Of a DNA stretch of 64,000 nucleotides, positions 44,201-55,719 are shown one piece after another (position 1 is the first letter of the stretch; every line of letters starts with the position of its first letter). The notes beneath the pieces were generated by a model that made no database searches, had not been told where the DNA came from, and worked only from the letters and a program-made list of their open reading frames with translations. Origin of the DNA: Branchipolynoe longqiensis (taxonomy: Eukaryota; Annelida; Polychaeta; Phyllodocida; Polynoidae); the NCBI GenBank assembly GCA_030323885.1, contig CM059186.1, positions 173,793,047 to 173,857,046 on the forward strand, read 5' to 3'. Both the position numbers and the translations under genes were made by a program.

Positions 44201-45032
44201 TAAAGCTAGGATTCCTTACACGCGGTAAGCGGCATGCGGCATGCGGTATGCGAATGGGAAGATTCCTTCTACACGGCATGCGGCACACGACTGGCTATAT
44301 TTAAAAAATAAAAATAAACAAGTATACTCCTTACTGCACTCTATATGACCAAATATTGCATTTTTATCTATGTACCTTTTTGTACATCACATGGGGGTTC
44401 CTACCTTTATTATAACCAAATTATAGATAAGTATTCATATTTCTGTGCATATGGTAGCATTTTTAGCTTTCCCATAACCGTCAGTCTCCCGATTGGGACG
44501 GTCCTAACATCCTAAACTGAGCCATGTTAGGACCGTCCTTTTCGGTCAACAAAACCATTATTTTGTCTTTATGTGTGCTATTTCTACTCATGGGGGTTCC
44601 TACCTTTATTATGACCAAATTATAGATAAGTATTCATATTTTTGTGGCTCTGGTAGCATTTTTAGCAACCCGAACCCCCACCACCACTCCTACCATATGT
44701 TTCCACTCAGGAGCCTTGGAGACTGCTTCCTAACAGTAACAGGTCCGCGCTCCGCCTTGTCCCGCTTGTCCGTAATTATCAGTTGCCTCCTCCAGCCTTA
44801 TATCAATGGACAAATGCGACTGATGCTTTTCTATTCGCACCCCGTGTCGCATGCCGCATGCCGGACCGATCGCTACAGGGACCGATCGAGTTGTCGCATT
44901 CGCATTCGCATTCGCATTCGCATACCGCATGTAAGGGTTGTAGCCCATTGAGTTCAAGGCGTTTCGATTTTTTGCCGCATTCGCATTCTGATACCGCATG
45001 CCGCATACCGCGTGTAAGGAATCCTAGCTTTA
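44201..45032. mobile_element. TIR element with TA flanks and ATTCGC/GCGGCATGC repeats
   Basis: The ends are aagctaggattccttacacg and cgtgtaaggaatcctagctt, flanked by TA. Just inside are gcggcatgcggcatgcggta on the left and a run of cattcg repeats plus ccgcatgccgcataccgcg on the right, also inverted. The interior duplicates ttcctacctttattataacc (44398 and 44598). 832 bp, non-coding. Confidence 0.85.
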
Positions 45033-45152
45033 GGGTGTATATATAGGGGTGTAATATGTATGAAGTGATAAAGAAATATTGATATGGCTGTTATCAGGAG
45101 TAGTGAGCCTGTAGTGGTCGGACATTGTGGTATAAGATTAAGAGCCGAGACT

Positions 45153-45893
45153 GGACGCGGTGACCGAATCGGTAGAGCGCAGGATTTTCGGGCGGAAGAT
45201 CGGCACGTCGATTCCCAGCCGAGTCAAACTGATGACTTATCAAATTGATACTTGTTGCTACCTAGATAAAAGATTCATCCGGTACTTGTAGTACACGGGT
45301 GAACGACAACGTAGTGTAAATACGGGCCAAAATAGCTTTAGTTTGGAACAGGAAGTACAATGCCTGGCTCCAGTGTCAAATGGTTACTTATATCGGCACA
45401 GAGTTGGTGAAATGGGAGAGAATGCAAAAAGACAAGATGGCGGCCATAGAATGCCGTCGATTTCACTTTTAAATCTTATTAAACCAGATGTTTTATTATA
45501 ATTTTCAACTCAAAGGTAGGGGGGAAATATGAAGATGTATACAAAGAATAAATGTTGCTTCTTATATTGTGAAATTAGGCTCTCATTAACCCGATTTTTC
45601 GACTGTTTTTTATATAAGGCTGGTCTTCACCCGTGTACTGCGAGTACCGGGTGAATCCTTTACCTAGTCGCTATCTAGACTGGTGCTTGACATTAATAGG
45701 ATAGGACAAGGACTGGTTAGCACAGTGTCAGGATAATGTGACTGTGGGATATGGGGTCATGGTGCTGGAGGCCTGGTCTCCCAATGGGGGAGCACTATAA
45801 AGTTGCCATGAGTGCACACTGTCACAAGTCGATACCCATCATGATTTAACCTTTGTTGTTGCTAGGACGTAGAACTCCAACAACCAACCAACT
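45153..45893 (+). mobile_element. SINE copy, head type 1, split by a TIR element
   Basis: The head ggacgcggtgaccgaatcgg to gttgctacc (45262) continues after the insertion at tagactggtgcttgacatta (45676) and ends cgtagaactccaacaaccaa. Confidence 0.9.
45263..45666. mobile_element. TIR element T9, copy 1 (9-bp duplication)
   Basis: The ends are tagataaaagattcatccgg and ccgggtgaatcctttaccta, with tacttgtagtacacgggtga inside the arm. Flanks gttgctacc (45254-45262) and gtcgctatc (45667-45675) are a 9-bp duplication with two changes, inside a SINE. 404 bp without coding frame. Nine-base duplications fit Mutator-like or Merlin-like elements. Confidence 0.85.
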
Positions 45894-45897
45894 AAAC

Positions 45898-46095
45898 AGC
45901 TACCTAGCCTGGCGCTTGGCATTATTCGGATAAGACAAGGACTGGTTAGCATAGTATCAGGATAAGGTGACTGTGTGGGATATCGGATCATTGTGCTGGC
46001 CGTCTGGTCTCCCAGTGGGGCAACACTATAAAGTCGCTATGAGTATGCACTGTCACAAGTCGGTACCCATCCTGCTAGGAAGGTTAAACAAACAA
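45898..46095 (+). mobile_element. SINE copy, 5' half missing
   Basis: Starts agctacctagcctggcgctt and ends cctgctaggaaggttaaaca. It sits head to tail with the preceding SINE. Confidence 0.88.
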
Positions 46096-46104
46096 AAGTG
46101 GGTA

Positions 46105-46490
46105 GGGAGGGAGGTATGTAGATAAGTAGGTTGGTAGGTGGGTGGGTAGGTAGGTATGTGGGTAGGGAGGTTGGTAGATAAGTAGGTTGGTAGGTAGGTG
46201 GGTAGGTAGGTAGGTATGTGGGTAGGTGGGTATGTGGGTAGGGAGGTTGGTAGATAAGTAGGTTGGTAGGTGGGTGGGTAGGTAGGTAGGTAAGTGTGTA
46301 TGGAGGTTGGTAGATAAGTAGGTAGGTAGGTAGGTGGTTGGGTAGGTGAGTAGGCAGGTATGTGGGTGGGTAGGTGGTTATGTAGGTGGGTAGGTAGGTA
46401 GGTAAATAAGCGGGTATATGGGTATGTAGGTAGGTGGGTTGGTAGGTAGGTCAGTGTGTAAGTAGGAGGGTAGGTATGTAGGTAGGTGAA
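46105..46490. repeat. GTAG/GTGG tetranucleotide array
   Basis: Runs of gtaggtaggtgggtag with a loose ~90-bp higher-order unit that includes ggttggtagataagtaggtt. Confidence 0.92.
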
Positions 46491-46845
46491 CTGCTTGTTA
46501 TTCTATTCAGGAGAGTGTTTTGAATTAAACAGGTGAAAGTGTGCTGCGTTAGTTTGGTGTAGCCCTGATGGATGCTGGCACGCTGCCAACTGGTGCACCA
46601 TGACAGATTCAGGCTTCACTTGTAAGCACAGATTCCAATGTCACTTGTATCACCCACAGCAGCATCACTCACTGCACAGATTCTGTCAGCACCGATATGC
46701 CTCGTTCTCATGCCTCTCCAATCACAGATGCCACCATCAATCATGTTACAGATTCAGTAGTGTTACGTCTATCAGGGATTCTAGCACCATTCATGTCATC
46801 GATTCCACCAGTAGGCTTACATAAACCTCTTTTTTTTTTCTCCCC
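46491..46845. other. Intron sequence with weak acagattc repeats
   Basis: The word cagattc recurs five or so times between 46600 and 46760. No gene was recognised. Confidence 0.4.
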
Positions 46846-46888
46846 CTCTCTCTGTATGTTTGTCTGTCTGTCTCTTTCTCCCCCTCTC

Positions 46889-46945
<57 letters not shown>

Positions 46946-47179
46946 ACACTCTCTCTCTCCATGCCCCTCTCCCTCTCCATCTCCTCTCTCCTTCTCCCTC
47001 TCTATCTCCCTCTCCCACTCCTTCTCCCTCGCCTCTCCTTCTCTCCCTCGCCTCTCCTTCTCCCCCTCCCTCTCCCTCTCCTTCTCACTCCCCCCTCTCT
47101 CCCTCTCCTTCTCCCCCTCGCCTCTCCTTCTCCCCCCTCCTCCCTCTCCTTCTCACCCCCCCTCTCCCTCTCCTATCCC

Positions 47180-47213
<34 letters not shown>

Positions 47214-47227
47214 CTCCTCTCTCTCTC

Positions 47228-47264
<37 letters not shown>

Positions 47265-47270
47265 TTGTTC
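46846..47270. repeat. CT microsatellite and CTCCCT tract
   Basis: A pure (CT) run at about 46890-46942, then ctctccctctccttctcc variants, then (CT) again to 47260. Confidence 0.93.
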
Positions 47271-47294
47271 CTCCATTGTCACCATATTGTCGGA

Positions 47295-48190
47295 TCCTTG
47301 ACATTACTGGAATAGAAAGAACAATGACTGGTTAGGCTCAGTATCAGGATAATGTAACTGAATGGGTTGTGTCACGTATAGTAACTAATGCCTAATCTTA
47401 TAGACTAGCTAATATAGTGAGGAGAAAAGAGAATTTGGAACATCTTCTATTCTTAGTAAAGAAGACAAATAACGATACACAAATATATACTTATAACATA
47501 TATTCTCAATTACAAAGTGTACAGTTACATATAAATTCTCAATGGTATGATATTACACTCACAACTGTCTGTGTAGTCCATATGGATGATAGATACACTC
47601 AGTCCTCTTGGTGCTTCTTCTATGTCTCAGTTGCCTTGAGGAGTTGATAGATATAGATGATCCATTGTCTGTGAGCCGTCGCCAACCATACAGGTATAGA
47701 GTCTCAGTTGATGATGGATGTGCATGTCAGGCTAAGCAGCAGTGATGTGGGAAAAGGCAGACACCACAGTCACTAATCCTCCTTATGTCCATTGATCCAT
47801 ACTGTAGAAGCTCAGCAAGTTGAATCCATCCCATAAGCTGTAACTAGCCAGATCAGGTTTCAAGCCTAACTGACTTGGAGATGTTGATGCCTCGATGTCT
47901 GGGAGTAGAGTGCCGAGAGTATGTGACTACGCTCCTTATATAGTTGCTGGGTAGGCCAGTCCTAACGAAGAGATGGGACGAGTAGGACGGTCCAAACATG
48001 TGCTGTAACCAATATAAAAGGCAAACTACCTGTTAGGAAGCAGTCTCCATATATTCACTGCTATGTTACAGTTGTCATGTCATGGTGCCAGCAGCACTAT
48101 AAAACCCATCACGATTGTGTACCGTCACGCGACGCTACCTCTCCTGATGTGCCCTGATGTTGCAAGGGTGCAAGCCCCAAATCAATGACT
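47295..48190 (+). mobile_element. Diverged SINE split by a ~700-bp insertion
   Basis: The first part, ccttgacattactggaatag to aatgtaactgaatggg, ends at about 47366. The 3' part, catggtgccagcagcactat to gatgttgcaagggtgcaag, spans about 48077-48175. The insertion between has no clear ends. It contains ttaggaagcagtctcc, the reverse complement of a piece at 44722-44741. Confidence 0.6.
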
Positions 48191-48764
48191 AAATCAGTCC
48201 ATCAATCAGCCAATCGACTGTTCATGTTGGGTGCTAACCTGATGCTGTCATTTACTCACGTTTGCGATGCCTGTTATGTGTAGATCAGGATGGTGGTTGG
48301 GTGGTGGGGGATTGGGGGGGAGGGGGTCATGTGGCCTCTCCACTAATGGGTCATGGCAGTGGGTGGTGGAGACGACAGACAACTCACAAATTTAATTCTT
48401 GTTGTTGTCCTCCATGGTCATGAAATAAAATTAAACAAATGTAATCAATTGCACTTTAATGACTTCACACTGGCATGGCAAATTACTTCACACTGAGTCA
48501 CTGATTGTCCACACGGTACATTTACTGTCCACGAGGTTCAGGTCACTAAACAGGGAGAGTTGAGTGCCTTAGTTACTCAGGGCCGTGCAGTATTTCTCAA
48601 GAGATCACTGAGGCTAACCAAATTGTGAAATACATGTTTTTTCAGCCCAAAATTGTCACTTGTCCAACAGAAATGCTCCAGCCATATTCTGCTTGTCCGC
48701 GCATATTCTCACCACTTAACTCGGACAAGCGGACATGTGGACATGCCTTATTTCGAACGCTGCT
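48191..48764. other. Intron sequence, nothing recognised
   Basis: G-rich at about 48298-48330. No gene or repeat family was recognised. Confidence 0.4.
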
Positions 48765-49569
48765 GGGTCACTCTCCTGAAAACTGGCCAGAAGTGTCACA
48801 TAGAGAGTTAAAATTTAATATTTGAATTTTTTACATTTTTTGGTTGCAAATGAAAGCTGGACATCTCCCCTTTACATCTATGTAAAATATAAATTGATAA
48901 GATAAAAAATAAAGGTGTAGTCCATGAATAAGATATCTCTTATGGCAGTATAACATGTGTGTCACACGTGTACCACATGTTTAGGACACCACACAGTCTG
49001 CTTAATAAATATCTAATCAGAATTAAATAATATCATACTTAGAAGCATATTAATCATGGCATAATATACAGAAATATCTAGTGCTTATATTGATAAAAAA
49101 AAGTAATTCCCAGCCATGCTTTATTCACTGAATAATTAGTGTACAATATTTATGTGGCATCCAGACACCACGGTTACACGTGTGACGGAAATTTGTAATG
49201 TTATTTCTGAAGACATTACATTTTTTTTTTTTAAATTTAAGCATGCATACATGTTAATAAATACTTCCTCTTTGATTTGGGAACTGTTTTGTTTGATATA
49301 TCAATGCAATACAAGATGTTAATAAGGATTCAACCACGTCCCATATGTCATGTTACAAATGGCTGACTGTAAAATGAGGTTTTTTGGTACAAAAACAGTT
49401 CATAACTAAAAAGACCAAAGTTGCTCACAGTTTTATTTTATTTCCCTTATTTCTTTCATGAAATCTGAGCATGAATATGAAAAGTATAAGGGAAAAAAGT
49501 AAGTAGGAAGGTTTTTATTGATGTTTTAAAATCCCATCTCATGCTGACCAGTTTTCAGGAGAGTGACCC
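48765..49569. mobile_element. TIR element with 4-bp TGCT duplication
   Basis: The ends are gggtcactctcctgaaaact gg and cc... read as accagttttcaggagagtga ccc, about 24 bp inverted. TGCT lies at 48761-48764 and 49570-49573. The 805-bp interior is A/T-rich without a coding frame. Confidence 0.8.
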
Positions 49570-49749
49570 TGCTCACAGACGCTGCTGTAGTAATTCCAAC
49601 TCAGCTGGTGGTGCTGGTGGTGCTGTTGGGGCCACCACCACCTTTTTGTTGATTTCATTTGTTGTTGTCAGCTTGTGTTTGTAGTTGATTTATCTTCCCT
49701 TGTGGCTGATCGTTTGCACTCGGACCATAGCCCGCGGTTCCGGCTGACT

Positions 49750-49950
49750 TTGAGGTGGGGGTGGGGGGTGAGGTGGGGGGGGGCCCAGTCAGCGCCTAGT
49801 TTGTTTCCAGAACATAAATCTCTATCACAGTTCGGTGTGAGTCGGGAGAGGTGCGGGCTGGGGGTGGGGGGGGGCAGGTGGAGGGTGGATGGGGGGGGGG
49901 AGTTTGTTGGTTGGTGGGTGGGTTGGTGGGAGGGTGGGTGGGTGGTGTTC
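49750..49950. repeat. G-rich tracts with GGTGGGTTGGTGGG
   Basis: Repeated runs of 4 to 9 G with strong G-quadruplex potential. The minus-strand frame over it (Pro/His-rich) is discounted. Confidence 0.8.
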
Positions 49951-50094
49951 TTGTACACCTGTGGGCCACTCACCTGTTATAAGTGGAGATACACTCCCAC
50001 AGTGGAAGTAGTCAGGATTGAGTTAGGGGGTTTTCCGGATGAAGCTGTCACCAAAGTCATGTTGGTGCCACCTTGTGAGTGTCACTGACGCTAA

Positions 50095-50318
50095 GAACCT
50101 GTCACACTATGCCGTATTGCGTCAGCGTTGGTGTATGCTGAGACAAGTTATGGGTACGTTTGGCATAAGTAGTATTCATTAAAGCCTGGTGGTGTACGCT
50201 GAGATAAGTTATGGGTAAGTTTGGCATAAGTCGTATTTTTGAGCATCTTCAAAATGTTGCCATATGACAGCGTATGTCGGCATATGCTGACGTAATACCG
50301 CATAGTGTGACGCGGCCT
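50095..50318. mobile_element. Foldback MITE, cctgtcacactatgccgtat ends
   Basis: The left cctgtcacactatgccgtat tgcgtcagcg and the right gctgacgtaataccgcatag tgtgacgcggcct are inverted. The gtatgctgagacaagttatg segment is repeated at 50134 and 50196. Similar in style to the Harbinger-like ends at 56851, but a matching target duplication was not found. Confidence 0.7.
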
Positions 50319-50494
50319 TTATAAATCTAGGACGTTTGGAGGCATACCTCCTATAAAAAGAAAATGGGTTGCTTTTATTGCATCAAAATGGTGGATTTTA
50401 GATATACATTTCATTGATTTAATTTCTGCATTTAAAAAAAAAGAAATTGGGAGATGGGTTTTTTCCGGGCAACCAGGAACACCCTAAATAGGAT

Positions 50495-50835
50495 CAGATG
50501 GGATAGCCGAATGAGTTAAGCGTCCGTCTCCTGTTTTGGGAGATTGGAGGATCTGAACCCATGGGTTTGTGGGTTCGAACCCTGGTCGAGTCAAACCAAA
50601 CACTTAAAAATGTATACTTGTCACTTCCTAGCCTGGCGCTCGGCATTATTAGGATAGGACAAGGACTGATTGGCTCATTGTCCAGATAATGTGACTGAGT
50701 GGGATATCAGGTCATGGTGCTGGCAGTCTGGTCTCCCAGTGGAGCAGTCGCCATGAGTGCGCGCTGTCAAAAGTCGATAGCCGTCCTGATGTGACCGTGG
50801 ATGTTGCTAGGACGTAAAACAACAAACAAACAAAA
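50495..50835 (+). mobile_element. Full-length SINE, head type 2
   Basis: The head is agatgggatagccgaatgag, ttaagcgtccgtctcc, with a long variable-arm-like insert before gggttcgaaccctggtcgag. It ends ggacgtaaaacaacaaacaa. Confidence 0.92.
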
Positions 50836-51279
50836 CCCTAACTAGGCCACTGCCCTAGTAGTACTAGTAGTACCCACTGTGTTTTCCGGGTCATCACTTT
50901 GGTGTGTTTGGAGGTTGGATGCGCCTGGTTGTACAGGTCACACACAATCTGGTGTGAACAGTTGTTCTTTCGTGTCTATTTCATGTCTCATTTAGGCAAT
51001 AGAGGAGGAGGGCGTAATCGACTTTAAAAAAAATTAATTTAAAGAAAAATGCCTCCACTCATTTCTTATTGTTCACATTCCTTTTCTTTACTGCAAGGCT
51101 GCAGGAGTTGGGCCTATTTCACATACTTTATAGTTTATTTAGGATTTGTTTTTCTTGTCCTAGCAATATTCAATTATTCAGTAATTATTTACTCAACAAG
51201 CCCACTAATCCGCTATTGTCTCAATTAACGAGGGTTGACTGTACATGAATTGGATGGGGATTCACTGCCTTAATCACAT
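50836..51279. other. Intron sequence, nothing recognised
   Basis: No coding or family match was seen. Confidence 0.4.
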
Positions 51280-51400
51280 GAGGGTGGTGGTGGGAGGTGG
51301 TGGTGGAGGGGTGAGGTGGGGGTGGGGGGGGGGTGAGCTGTGGGGGGTGGGGGGGTGCTGGTGCGGTGGGGTGATGGTGTTGGTGCTTTCTGTATTTATG
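51280..51400. repeat. GGTGG-rich tract
   Basis: Runs of G separated by single T or A, with quadruplex potential. Confidence 0.8.
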
Positions 51401-51419
51401 TAGCAATTAGAGGTCTGTG

Positions 51420-51780
51420 ACCTCCTGCAACTATCACCCCGTCCCTTCCCCCCTCCTCCTCCTTCTCCCCCCCCCCCCCTTCTCCTCCTCCCCCTCCTCC
51501 CCCTCCTCCCCTCCCCCCTCCCCCCCTTCCCCCCTTCCCCGCTCCCCCCTCACTTCACTTCCCCCTCCCCCTCTCCCTCCCTCTCCTCCCTCTCCTCCCT
51601 CCCTCCCTCCCTCCCTCTCCTCTCCTCCCTCCCTCTCCTCCCTCCCTCCCTCCCTCCCTCCCTCCCTCCCTCCCTCCCTCTCCTCCCTCCCTCCCTCTCC
51701 TCCCTCCCTCTCCTCCCTCCCCCTCTCCCCCATCCCTCCCCCCTCCACTCCCCTCTGCCCCTCCCCCCTCCCCCCTCCAC
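51420..51780. repeat. CCCT/TCCC polypyrimidine tract
   Basis: More than 350 bases almost pure C/T with (TCCC) runs at about 51595-51680. Open frames on both strands (Pro/Ser or Gly/Glu/Arg) are artefacts. Confidence 0.93.
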
Positions 51781-51929
51781 TTGGTGGGATCAATTTGGTG
51801 TGCATATTGGGACTGGCTGTGGCGAGCCCGGGGTGCGAGTGGGGTTTGCGGGTCAGTCCCATTTCACAGGGTTATGAGCGCACACGATTGAAACAGGCAC
51901 CTCCACCAAATGTATGCCACTCAAATGGC

Positions 51930-52068
51930 CGGACGCGGTCGCCGAATCGGGAGAGTACAGGCTTCCCGTGTGGAAGGTCGGGAGTCCCAGCCGAGTCACA
52001 CAAATGAATAGTCAAATTGATACTTGTCGCTACCTAGTTTGGTGATCGGCATTAATAGGATAGGACAA
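51930..52068 (+). mobile_element. SINE 5' half, cut by a minisatellite
   Basis: The head is ggacgcggtcgccgaatcgg, gagagtacaggcttcccg. The body continues to taataggataggacaaa and the minisatellite follows immediately. Confidence 0.9.
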
Positions 52069-52074
52069 AGGGGG

Positions 52075-53535
52075 GTAGTCTGTTCCACTAAGGGATTGTA
52101 GTCTAACTAAGTGATTGTAGTCTGTCTAACTAAGGGATTGTAGTCTATCCAACTAAGGGATTGTAGTCTATCCAACTAAGGGATTGTAGTCTATCCAACT
52201 AAGGGATTGTAGTCTGTCAAACTAAGGGATTGTAGTTTGTCTAACTAAAGGATTTTTGTCTGTCTAACTAAGGGATTGTAGTCTGCCAAACTAAATGATT
52301 GTAGTCTGTTCAACTAAATGATTGTAGTCTGTCAAACTAAGGAATTGTAGTCTAACTAAAGGATTTTAGTCTGTCCAACTAAGGGATTGTATTCTGTCTA
52401 ACTAACCGACTTTAGTCTGTCTAACTAAGGGATTGTAGTCTGCCAAAGTAAAGGGTTGCCATCTGTCCAACTAAAGGATTGTAGTCTGGCAAACTTAGGA
52501 ATTGTTGTCTGGCAAACTAAGAGATTATAGATTATAGTCTGTCAAACTAAGGGATTATAGTCTGTCCAACTAAGGGATTGTAGTCTGTCCAACTAAGGGA
52601 TTGTAGTCTGTCCAACTAAGGGATTGTAGTCTGTCCAACTAAGGGACTGTAGTCTGTCTAACTAAGGGATTGTAGTCTGTCCAACTAAGGGATTGTAGTC
52701 TGTCCAACTAAGGGATTGTAGTCTGTCCAACTAAGGGATTGTAGTCTGTCCAACTAAGGGATTGTAGTCTTTCTAACTAAACGATTTTAGTCTGTCCAAC
52801 TAAGGGATTGTAGTTTGTCTAACTAAAGGATTTTTGTCTGTCTAACTAAGGGATTGTAGTCTGCCAAACTAAATGATTGTAGTCTGTCCAACTAAATGAT
52901 TGTAGTCTGTCAAACTAAATTATTGTAGTCTGTCAAACTAAGGAATTGTAGTCTAACTAAAGGATTTTAGTCTGTCCAACTTAGGGATTGTATTCTGTCT
53001 AACTAACCGACTTTAGTCTGTCTAACTAAGGGATTGTAGTCTGCCAAAGTAAAGGGTTGTCATCTGCCCAACTAAAGGATTGTAGTCTGTCAAACTTAGG
53101 AATTGTTGTCTGTCAAACTAAGAGATTATAGTCTGTCCAACTAAGGGATTGTAGTCTGTCTAACTAAGGGATTGTAGTCTGTCCAACTAAGGGATTGTAG
53201 TATGTCTAACTAAGAGATTGTAGTCTGTCTAACTAAGGGATTGTAGTCTGTCTAACTAAACGATTTTAGTCTGTCTAACTAAGGGATTGTAGTCTGCCAA
53301 ACTGAAGGATTGTCATCTGTCCAACTAAAGGATTGTAGCCTGTCAAACTTAGGAATTGTTGTCTGTCAAACTAAGAGATTATAGTCTGTCAAACTAAGGG
53401 ATTGTAGTCTAAGGACTAAGGGATTGTAGTCTAATGACTAAGGGATTGTAGTCTAGTGACTAAGGGATTGTAGTCTAAAGACTAAGGGATTGTAGTCTAA
53501 GGACTATGGGATTGTAGTCTAAGGACTACAATATA
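52075..53535. repeat. ~23-bp minisatellite (ctaagggattgtagtctgtc)
   Basis: The unit is about caactaagggattgtagtct gtc, with taacta, caaact and ttaggaattgttg variants. A block from about 52220 to 52510 recurs at 52810-53110, so long segments were also duplicated. The last units (53400-53530) change to aaggactaagggattgtagt. Confidence 0.94.
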
Positions 53536-54007
53536 ACTAAGGATGACAGCTTCTAGGTAAGAGCCCTCTTCAAATATGGGAAGGCTTGTTTAATTAGCAG
53601 GCCTGACTATTTAAGCATTTATTTTGACACGGTGAGGCACCAGTTTGAGTGAAGGGGTCCTGTCTATTCCTTATCAGCCTCCCACTGGGTGCAGTCCTAG
53701 TTCTAGGGCACCTGACGGTGAGGATCCAATGTGCATTCGAGACAGATCTATATATGGATCCACCACTAGAGGTCGCCTCTCTACTGGAGCTATATTTAGA
53801 ACTGTATTGAAACCATATTAAATACTTTTAATACACTAGCAGTAGGCATTTTCTTAACACATTGAAAAGTTTGTCTATCTTTTTCTATATCGCTTATCTA
53901 CTTAAATATAAATCACCCCAAAATTCCCAAATATTTTACAACAATGTAAAGATGGAAATCTTCGGTGTGGCAATTGGTCCATTGGTCTCCCTTTCTTTTT
54001 AACAATG
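53536..54007. other. Intron sequence, nothing recognised
   Basis: No coding or repeat match was seen. Confidence 0.4.
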
Positions 54008-54230
54008 GATTTGGTTGGTTGTTGGAGTTTTGCATCCTGTCAACAACTTGTGATAGTGCACACTCATGGTGACTTTATAGTGCTGCACCACTTGGAAATC
54101 AAACCACCAACCAGTCCTTGCCCTATCCTAATATAGTAATAATGCCGAGCACCTGACTAGGAAGTGACAAGTATATATTTTTAACGGCATTGGTTTGACT
54201 CGACCAGGCTTCAAATCCGTGGGTTCATTC
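54008..54230 (-). mobile_element. SINE copy with internal deletions
   Basis: It reads ggttggttgttggagttttg as tail. It lacks most of the ctaaggtcatatcagg block and ends in the head near cgaccaggcttcaaatccgt. Confidence 0.85.
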
Positions 54231-54401
54231 GACAGTGGAGAAATCCTGATGTGTTGTCATTTGGAATCGAACTGACTGTACTTTTTCTGCCTTGATGGTA
54301 GCAACTGATTAAGGGTTGGGTGGGGGCATCAACATTTTCAACATTTTCACGGTCATGTAAAGTGTACAACAGAAGGGGAGGGGCGGGTGTTTGTCAAGCG
54401 G

Positions 54402-54537
54402 GTCATGGTGTCGGCGGCTGGGTCTCCCAATGGAGCAGCACTATAAAGTCGCTATGATTGCGCACTCTCACAAGTCGGTGCCTGTCCTGATATGACCTTA
54501 GATGTAGCTAGGCCGTAAAACAACAACAAAACAAGGC
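54402..54537 (+). mobile_element. SINE 3' half
   Basis: From ggtcatggtgtcggcggctg to taggccgtaaaacaacaaca. The 5' half is absent. Confidence 0.88.
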
Positions 54538-54885
54538 AAACCAGTTTCTCTCTAAGCATACAAGTTGGAGATACGAATTTTAAGCAAGCAAAAGTGTAAA
54601 AGAACAAAACAAAGAAGCATATTTAACTGAACAAAAATGTCTGAAATTTGAAAGGAGAAGCCCAGTAGGGACCTGGCATGGGTTCCGCTGGCATATCGAA
54701 GGTACGGCTGCCAATGGGCACTACACGGGGAATAGGTGCAACCCCAGGCTAGATGCACTCTGCCAACCAAACAGAGAGCACGCCCTAAAAGAAGGCTCTG
54801 CAACCATACCCTGCATTGCCAGTCAGTGGCTCAAGTCTGATAAGGGTTGTTTAGTTTTTTTAAAGTTTTTTTTTAACCCAGGGTT

Positions 54886-55208
54886 ACCCGGAGGCTGGCC
54901 TAATTGGTAGAGTGTGGGCCTCTCGTGCGGGATATCAGGAGTTCGCCTCCCGGTCGAGTCAAACCGATGACTTACAACACTGATACTTGTCATTTCCTAG
55001 TTTGCCGCACGGGATTAATAGGATAGGGCAAGGACTGGTTATCTCAGTGTCAGGATAATGTGACTGAGTGGGATATTGGGTCATGGTGCTGCTGGCCTAA
55101 TTTCATAGTGGGGCAGCACTGTAAAGTCACCATGAGTGTGCACTGTCACAAGTCGGTACCCATCCTGATATGATATTCTATATTGCCAGGATATAAAACT
55201 AACCAACC
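54886..55208 (+). mobile_element. Full-length SINE, head type 1
   Basis: The head is acccggaggctggcctaatt, ggtagagtgtgggcctctcg. It ends ccaggatataaaactaacca. Confidence 0.92.
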
Positions 55209-55251
55209 ATCTAATGAGTTGTTCAGCAGCCAGGGGTATCACCACGCATTG

Positions 55252-55659
55252 TAGATAAAGGATTCACCCGGTAGTCGCAGTACACGGGTGAAGACCAGCC
55301 TTATATAAAAACAGTCGAAAAAGCGGGTTAATGAAATGAGAGCCTAATTTCACAATCTAAGAAGCAACATTTATTCTTTGTATATGTCTTCATATTTCCC
55401 CGCTACCTTTGAGTTGAAAAATATAATAAAATATCTAGTTTAATAAGATTTAAAAGTGAAATCGACGGCGTTCTCTGGCCGCCATCTTGTCTTTTTGCAT
55501 TCTCTCCCATTTCACCAACTCTGTGCCGATGTAAGTAACCATTTGACACTGGTGCCAGGCATTCTACTTCCCTTTCCATACTAAAGCTATTTTCGCCTGT
55601 ATTTACACTACGTTGTCGTTCACCCGTGTACTACAAGTACCGGGTGAATCTTTTATCTA
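55252..55659. mobile_element. TIR element T9, copy 2 (9-bp duplication, inverted relative to copy 1)
   Basis: The ends are tagataaaggattcacccgg and ccgggtgaatcttttatcta. Flanks cacgcattg (55243-55251) and catgcattg (55660-55668) form a 9-bp duplication with one change. The interior (aaaaagcgggttaatgaaat, cgccatcttgtctttttgca) is the reverse complement of the interior of 45263-45666, at high identity. Confidence 0.9.
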
Positions 55660-55719
55660 CATGCATTGTTGCTCAGGTGTAAAACCTCATTCACTCACTG
55701 GTGTACCATTAGCACTGGT

